64,000 nt of DNA from RUG023 sp900315435 (lineage in GTDB: Bacteria; Spirochaetota; Spirochaetia; Sphaerochaetales; Sphaerochaetaceae): the NCBI GenBank assembly GCA_902788205.1, contig CADAJJ010000001.1, positions 108,128 through 172,127 of the forward strand. The letters are read 5' to 3'. The first letter of the stretch is position 1, and each line of letters opens with the position of its first letter. The position numbers and the translations under genes are program-made. The notes under the pieces are model-generated. The model was not told the DNA's origin, searched no databases, and was given only the letters and a program-made list of their open reading frames with translations. Shown one piece after another: positions 60,109 to 64,000 of the stretch.

Positions 60109-61389
60109 TCAAGCCCAGACGAGCCAGAGGGAAACAGCCGCAGCGGCAGTGGTGAGCAAAGTGAACGGAATCCCGATTTTCAGCCAGTTGCCGAAGTTGC
60201 ATGACACACCGTGCTTCTTCAGGATGCCGACGGCGACCACATTGGCCGAAGCGCCATAGCAGGTCAGGTTGCCGCCCAGGCAAGAGCCAATCAACAGGGC
60301 GAACATGTACAGCTCGGGAGCCAGTCCCAGCCCCCTGGCCAGCTGGTCGGCGACTGGCAGCATCACCATGATGTAGGGAACGTTGTCGACAAAACCGCTG
60401 ATCAGGACGGAAACCAGCAGGATCAGGATGAATCCGACCAGGACATTGCCGCCGATCAACGCCTCCATGTGGCCGGCAAGCAGTTCCAAAAGCCCGGAGT
60501 TCTCGATTCCACCGACGACCACGAAGATGCCAGCCAGGAAGAAAATGGTCTCCCAATCCAGGCCACGAAGCATGGAAAGGGTCTCGTCCTTCCCTTTTTT
60601 CTGTCCCAGCAGGTACCAGATGGCGGCGACAAGGCCCAAGGCAAGCACGAAAAAACCGCTGAGAGATCCGACACCGCTCTGCAGGAAGGAGCAGAGGGCA
60701 AGCCCGAACACCATGCCGACCAGCAGGATGGTCGGCACCCAGCTGACCATCTTCTCCCCTTCCACCTTCGGTGGCTGCTCGGCATTGCGGAAATGGAACA
60801 GGAAATACAGGGCGCCAGCCAACAGACCGACCTGGATGAACCAGCAGATGGAAATTCTGCCTGCATGGAACAGGAAATCATTGAACCCATAGCCGGTGTA
60901 GTTGGCGAAGATCATGCTGGGGGGGTCGCCTACCAAGGTGGCGGTCCCCTCGAGATTTGCCATGACGGCAAGTCCGACCATGAAATAGGTCGGGTCCATC
61001 TTCAACTTCTTGCTCAACGCCAGGCAGATGGGTGCCATGACCAGGACGGTGGCGACGTTCTCGACGAAGGCGCTGATGATGCCGGTCATGACGAGGATCG
61101 CGACAATGGCATGCCCGACATTCTTGCTGGTGGAAATGATCCGGTCGGCGAGCACGGCCGGAGCCTTGCTGTACAGGAACATCTCGGCGATGACCATCGA
61201 CCCCACGTAGATCATCAGCACGTTCCAGTTGATCATGGTAAAGACCGCCTCATGGAAGCCGACGATACCGGTGACGACCATGAGCGCCGCGCAGATGACG
61301 CTAGCCCACACCTTCCATTCGCTTTTGATGATGACGATGGCGTACATGACCAGCACCATCACAAGCACCCCGACTTGCACCATACCCAT
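60109..61389 (-). CDS. ArsB/NhaD-type SLC13-like permease
   Basis: The 426-residue membrane protein runs from the ATG at 61389, with AAAGGAG eight bases upstream. It has 10-12 hydrophobic segments and the ion-transporter superfamily repeats NVATVLVMAPICLALSKKL, EGTATLVGDPPSMIFANYTG, DNVPYIMVMLPVADQL and LGGNLTCYGASANVVAVG. The last resembles arsenite and Na+/H+ permeases of the ArsB/NhaD group. The ion is not identifiable. A terminator for tRNA-Val lies 22 bases upstream of the ATG. Confidence 0.88.
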   Translation of the reverse strand: MGMVQVGVLVMVLVMYAIVIIKSEWKVWASVICAALMVVTGIVGFHEAVFTMINWNVLMIYVGSMVIAEMFLYSKAPAVLADRIISTSKNVGHAIVAILVMTGIISAFVENVATVLVMAPICLALSKKLKMDPTYFMVGLAVMANLEGTATLVGDPPSMIFANYTGYGFNDFLFHAGRISICWFIQVGLLAGALYFLFHFRNAEQPPKVEGEKMVSWVPTILLVGMVFGLALCSFLQSGVGSLSGFFVLALGLVAAIWYLLGQKKGKDETLSMLRGLDWETIFFLAGIFVVVGGIENSGLLELLAGHMEALIGGNVLVGFILILLVSVLISGFVDNVPYIMVMLPVADQLARGLGLAPELYMFALLIGSCLGGNLTCYGASANVVAVGILKKHGVSCNFGNWLKIGIPFTLLTTAAAAVSLWLVWA

Positions 61390-61410
61390 AACAGAACTCC
61401 TTTCAGGGGG

Positions 61411-61451
61411 TAAAACAAAAGACCCCCTGGACATGATATCCAGAAGGTCTT
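61411..61451 (-). terminator. tRNA-Val terminator
   Basis: Stem AAGACC ... CTGGA paired with TCCAG ... GGTCTT, then TTTTGTTTT on the minus strand. A smaller hairpin CACCCGC/GCGGGTG lies just before it at 61455-61473. Confidence 0.75.
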
Positions 61452-61535
61452 GTGCACCCGCCAAAAGCGGGTGGATGGAACCAGGCTACTGCCGGCTGTT
61501 GACTCCATCCTTTTCAGGACTACTCCCCTTCAGTT

Positions 61536-61607
61536 TGACCGGAGAGGGGCTTGAACCCCCGACCCGGTGCGTGTAAGGCACCTGCTCTCCCACTGAGCTA
61601 TCCGGCC
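61536..61607 (-). tRNA. tRNA-Val (TAC anticodon)
   Basis: A 72-nt cloverleaf. The acceptor stem GGCCGGA pairs with TCCGGTC (one G-U), the D-arm is AGCTCAGTGGGAGAGC, the anticodon stem GGTGC/GCACC encloses CTTACAC (anticodon TAC), and the T-arm is GGGGGTTCAAGCCCC. The discriminator is A and the terminal CCA is not encoded. Confidence 0.95.
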
Positions 61608-61616
61608 GCAGAGACA

Positions 61617-61646
61617 AATCTAGCAGAATGCATTACGGAAAGTCAA
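61617..61646 (-). promoter_or_regulatory. tRNA-Val promoter
   Basis: TTGACT (61641-61646), 18-base spacer, TAGATT (61617-61622), nine bases to the mature 5' end. Confidence 0.6.
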
Positions 61647-61702
61647 TGGAAGGGTGTGCATGATGGAGCCGGCTCCCATTGCGTATCTGTTCTTGGGTTG
61701 GA

Positions 61703-63031
61703 TCAATCTCTTTCAAACGCATCCAGCTCTTGGGACATGTGCGTTTGCGACTCTGAGAGTTTTGCCCCAATCGCGCCAGCGGCCTTTTCCGACAAGCCTG
61801 CGCTTTTCGCGAAGCCGTTCCATCCACCGATTCCGTGCTTCACTTCCACAACAATGGACCGGGACCGGTTTTCCCTGATCCCCATATTGGCTCCTGCAGC
61901 GAGAAGGTCCTGCAACCCGATACCGCTTTGTTTTCCGTTGACGGTCATCTGATGGCTGCTCACCCACATGCTGTCCGGCTTGTATGCGTACGTGACATCA
62001 TACGCAGGAGAGAGGGACCACGTCCCGCTACGGTCCATGAGAAAGGAAATGTTCTTCACATGGTCGTCATGGTTCCATGCAAGCACATTGAACACCATCC
62101 TGCGAAACAATCTCTCCATATCCTTGTAGGGCAGTCCGAGCCTTCGCATGACCCTTGCCGCGTCCTCATAGCTGTATGCGCCGCTCGCATTGAAATCAAA
62201 ATGGGCCAGCGCGCCGAGGGTCTGCATATGGATCTTGTCTCCGGTACGCACGTCCCGGTCAAACCGCCGTGTCATGAAGTGTCTCCGCCCGCCATCTTCC
62301 AGAAGCCTGCATTCCGACATGTCGATGCCGGATGCCAGAGCCATGAGGTAGTAGGCATATTCAATCCGGGTGTACTGGGGACCGTCATCGCCATCCTTGT
62401 CCCCGTTGCCATCCACTCCATCGAACTTCATGAGCCAGTTTCCGTACCCGCTGCCTGCAGGAAGCTGCCCGGACCTGATGTCTCCGGTAGCCTCGTTCCA
62501 TGCGATGACGGCCTTCGCCCTTGCCCCTCCTGCAGAGGATCCCACCTTGATGATTTCCTCAAGGGAATCAGTCCCGAGAGTCACATGCATGCCCTTCCTC
62601 GCCTGCAGGACTTTCGTGGCGAGTCCGACAAGCCGGTCAATCTCGATGCTCTGGCTTTCCCTCGGGTCCGGACCTCGTGCAGGGACATACTCAAGCGCGC
62701 CCATGCCCCTGGTTCCCGTATAGCACAGTCGTTCAACGGGATTGAACGATTGCGGACTTCTTCCCTGGTTCTCGAGCCATGCGTTTATGACGGCATTGCC
62801 GAACTTGTCGGGCAGACTGTCTGCGAGCAGCCCCGGTAGTCCGTGAAAGGAGTCTGTCCGCAACTGCGGGAACTCGTATCTCCTGGCGGAAAGCGGCATG
62901 ACAAGCGGCGAGACCTCTATGCCCGATGTCCTGAACGTCGGATCATATTCAAAGATCCCGATGTTCCTTCTGTCGTCAAACACAACGGACCCAATGGTTG
63001 TTCCCCAGAGCATCACATATGCCGCCGTCAT
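61703..63031 (-). CDS. hipA: HipA-family serine/threonine kinase toxin
   Basis: HipA, 442 residues. The N-terminal domain includes GLPGLLADSLPDKFGNAVINA. The kinase has a glycine-rich GSSAGGARAKAVIAW, the lysine in NWLMKFDGVDG, the catalytic NVLAWNHDDHVKNISFL and the metal-binding LSPAYDVTYAYK. All catalytic parts are present. HipA toxins phosphorylate tRNA synthetases or similar targets and induce dormancy. It overlaps the hipB gene by four bases. Confidence 0.92.
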   Translation of the reverse strand: MTAAYVMLWGTTIGSVVFDDRRNIGIFEYDPTFRTSGIEVSPLVMPLSARRYEFPQLRTDSFHGLPGLLADSLPDKFGNAVINAWLENQGRSPQSFNPVERLCYTGTRGMGALEYVPARGPDPRESQSIEIDRLVGLATKVLQARKGMHVTLGTDSLEEIIKVGSSAGGARAKAVIAWNEATGDIRSGQLPAGSGYGNWLMKFDGVDGNGDKDGDDGPQYTRIEYAYYLMALASGIDMSECRLLEDGGRRHFMTRRFDRDVRTGDKIHMQTLGALAHFDFNASGAYSYEDAARVMRRLGLPYKDMERLFRRMVFNVLAWNHDDHVKNISFLMDRSGTWSLSPAYDVTYAYKPDSMWVSSHQMTVNGKQSGIGLQDLLAAGANMGIRENRSRSIVVEVKHGIGGWNGFAKSAGLSEKAAGAIGAKLSESQTHMSQELDAFERD

Positions 63032-63366
63032 CTTTCATCCCCCCATTTCCACGCAGTCGTTCTCCCCCCGGCACGGCGGACGCGTTCACGCTGCTTTCCC
63101 ATTTTCATGATTTCGTTCGGGCTGATCTCCATCACAGGAATCGCGACATCCAGATTCTGAAGCACATCCAGGGCCCTCATGACCTTGAGTATCGTGGAGA
63201 AAGCCACGTCTTTCCCGGATTCGAGGTTCTTGACCGTCCTCAATGCGACTCCGGTTGCAGTTGCCAGGTCAGCCTGTGTCTTCTGCGAGGCGATCCGCAG
63301 CCTTTTCAAACGTTCTCCCAGTTCATGCAGGACTTCCGTATCCGACGATTCCGAAATGATGCGCAT
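63028..63366 (-). CDS. hipB: HipB-like antitoxin, helix-turn-helix
   Basis: A 112-residue protein from the ATG at 63366, chosen because GGAGG lies six bases before it (an ATG at 63372 touches the Shine-Dalgarno sequence). The Xre-type helix-turn-helix is at residues 18-70 (LGERLKRLRIASQKTQADLA, VALRTVKNLESGKD). The basic C-terminal tail may contact HipA. It should bind HipA and repress its own promoter. Confidence 0.88.
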   Translation of the reverse strand: MRIISESSDTEVLHELGERLKRLRIASQKTQADLATATGVALRTVKNLESGKDVAFSTILKVMRALDVLQNLDVAIPVMEISPNEIMKMGKQRERVRRAGGRTTAWKWGDER

Positions 63367-63379
63367 GTCCATCCTCCGA

Positions 63380-63389
63380 TACGAGTATA
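63380..63389. promoter_or_regulatory. Possible HipB operator
   Basis: The palindrome ATAC-GA-GTAT lies on the -10 box of the hipBA promoter, between it and the Shine-Dalgarno sequence, a common place for HipB binding. Confidence 0.35.
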
Positions 63390-63413
63390 CCATAATAAAA
63401 AAACAAGGTGCAA
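63384..63413 (-). promoter_or_regulatory. hipBA promoter
   Basis: TTGCAC (63408-63413), 18-base spacer, TATACT (63384-63389), with a leader of about 11 bases. Confidence 0.55.
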
Positions 63414-63614
63414 ATTTTTACCCTTATAATATATTATTTTAAGATTAAAGGTATTATATTGCACTTTGTACAACACAAAAACTCCAAGGAGCTGTTGCAG
63501 ATGTCACGTCATCTATCCGATAAGAGAACAAGCGGAACGTCCCTTGCGATACGCAAACCTGTCAGGGAAGACAGAAAAAAGCTCAATACGGATGTGCGCG
63601 GAACAAGAGAATAT

Positions 63615-63653
63615 GAAAAAAGGAATGCTGCGCGCTTTTGCCGGCAACATTCC
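63615..63653 (-). terminator. Terminator of the Rpn-like gene
   Basis: Ten-base stem GGAATGTTGC/GCAGCATTCC with one G-U pair, followed by TTTTTT on the minus strand. Confidence 0.7.
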
Positions 63654-63679
63654 CTTCCCTATCCAATACCTCTCTTCCC

Positions 63680-64000
63680 TCACGAAGACGGCAGGAGTTT
63701 TTCCCGGATGCCCTCCCGTTCCTCCGGAGGAATATCCAGCGCGTCCATCGCCTGCTCTGGCGAGAGGTGCAGTTGCTCGACAAGGCTCTGGATGTTTTCC
63801 AGCAAGTTCTCTTCTTTGCCTTTCTGAACGCCTTCCTTCCACAAGGAACGACCTGCACCCTCGAACATGCCCGTATCCTCCTCTTGCTGGGGCGGAAGCT
63901 CGACGTCCCAATCGTCCCTCAGCTTCTCGCTCCGCTCCCCGGGGGAGAGCCCGGGATCCAGGTACACCCCCAGCAGGTCCGCCACCGTCTTCGATTGTAC
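63680..64000 (-). CDS. C-terminal part of an Rpn-like PD-(D/E)XK nuclease-family protein
   Basis: The frame enters from the right edge and runs 106 codons to a stop at 63680. The tail has charged helices (KEGVQKGKEENLLENIQ) and a short Pro/Glu-rich end (SPEQAMDALDIPPEEREG), the pattern of C-terminal tails in recombination-promoting nuclease (Rpn/YhgA-like) and related transposase-associated proteins. The nuclease domain lies outside the window, so the assignment is tentative. A terminator follows. Confidence 0.45.
   Translation of the reverse strand, partial: VQSKTVADLLGVYLDPGLSPGERSEKLRDDWDVELPPQQEEDTGMFEGAGRSLWKEGVQKGKEENLLENIQSLVEQLHLSPEQAMDALDIPPEEREGIREKLLPSS

Larger units (their letters stand above)
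63367..63614. other. AT-rich hipBA upstream region
   Basis: About 250 bases with no credible gene. It includes the hipBA promoter, an AT-rich block (63394-63480), and an inverted GGTGCAA/TTGCAC pair around 63406 and 63459. The remainder shows no recognisable structure. Confidence 0.4.

Noticed and set aside
61665..61676. Perfect palindrome GGAGCCGGCTCC downstream of hipA
   Set aside because: It lies outside any promoter and has no T-run; no function can be supported.

Overview
The window looks like a piece of a moderately GC-rich spirochaete chromosome, most probably Sphaerochaetaceae or a close relative. This is an inference from gene content: a V-type ATPase operon in the order E, DUF2764, A, B, D, I, K as in other spirochaetes, a diderm outer-membrane set (TamB-like, LptD-like, beta-barrel protein, lipoprotein), and a PgpH-like HD phosphohydrolase beside PhoH and YbeY. 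Coding is dense and nearly all on the minus strand, with many 4 to 30 base gene overlaps. No rRNA, CRISPR array or insertion sequence was seen.

Layout. 1-4274: C-terminally cut TamB-like protein, divergent from tmk (4359-4955). 5155-9261: minus-strand DNA repair operon yebC-ruvC-ruvA-ruvB-queA. 9336-11484: lepB-hemW. 11553-13406: membrane-anchored FGE-like protein and smpB. 13463-15217: acyl-CoA ligase. 15218-15838: very AT-rich repeat-bearing intergenic region in front of a lone tyrosine recombinase (15839-17071). 17096-21382: tcdA, the tmRNA gene ssrA, and folD-miaB-sirtuin. 21502-23450: outer-membrane barrel and lipoprotein. 23492-24506: small membrane protein and a decayed winged-helix fragment. 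24493-27824: flavodoxin-SurA-nusB-map-phosphoribosyltransferase. 27904-30210: pgk-tpiA-secG. 30308-40800: uvrA-lptD-phoH-pgpH-ybeY-corC-like operon. 40831-42567: ispG and an ankyrin protein. 42683-49884: V-ATPase operon. 50034-52791: small unknown, nucleoside phosphorylase, EamA transporter and PHP protein. 52782-60066: rsgA-mutS2, pentapeptide and metallo-hydrolase genes, rluD, YggS and a CmpB-type membrane protein. 60109-61389: ion permease, preceded by tRNA-Val. 61703-64000: HipBA toxin-antitoxin pair and the C-terminal end of an Rpn-like nuclease.

How the parts fit. Most genes are housekeeping: recombination and repair (RuvABC, UvrA, MutS2), tRNA and ribosome maturation (QueA, MiaB, TcdA, RluD, YbeY, RsgA), trans-translation (SmpB plus tmRNA), glycolysis (Pgk, TpiA), isoprenoids (IspG), envelope assembly (TamB, LptD, SurA-like, LepB, SecG) and ion energetics (a V-ATPase whose K subunit carries Na+-site residues). 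The accessory parts are the integrase region and the HipBA/Rpn end.

The most interesting signal is regulatory. Many transcription units have a good sigma70-type promoter whose -10 box ends 5-9 bases before the start codon, with no Shine-Dalgarno sequence, so the start codon falls at or within about three bases of +1. Genes inside operons or with longer leaders do have Shine-Dalgarno sequences. Two divergent gene pairs share one palindromic TTGACAA as overlapping -35 boxes. This points to widespread leaderless transcripts and can be tested by 5'-end mapping. Base composition and alignments were judged by eye; no database was searched.
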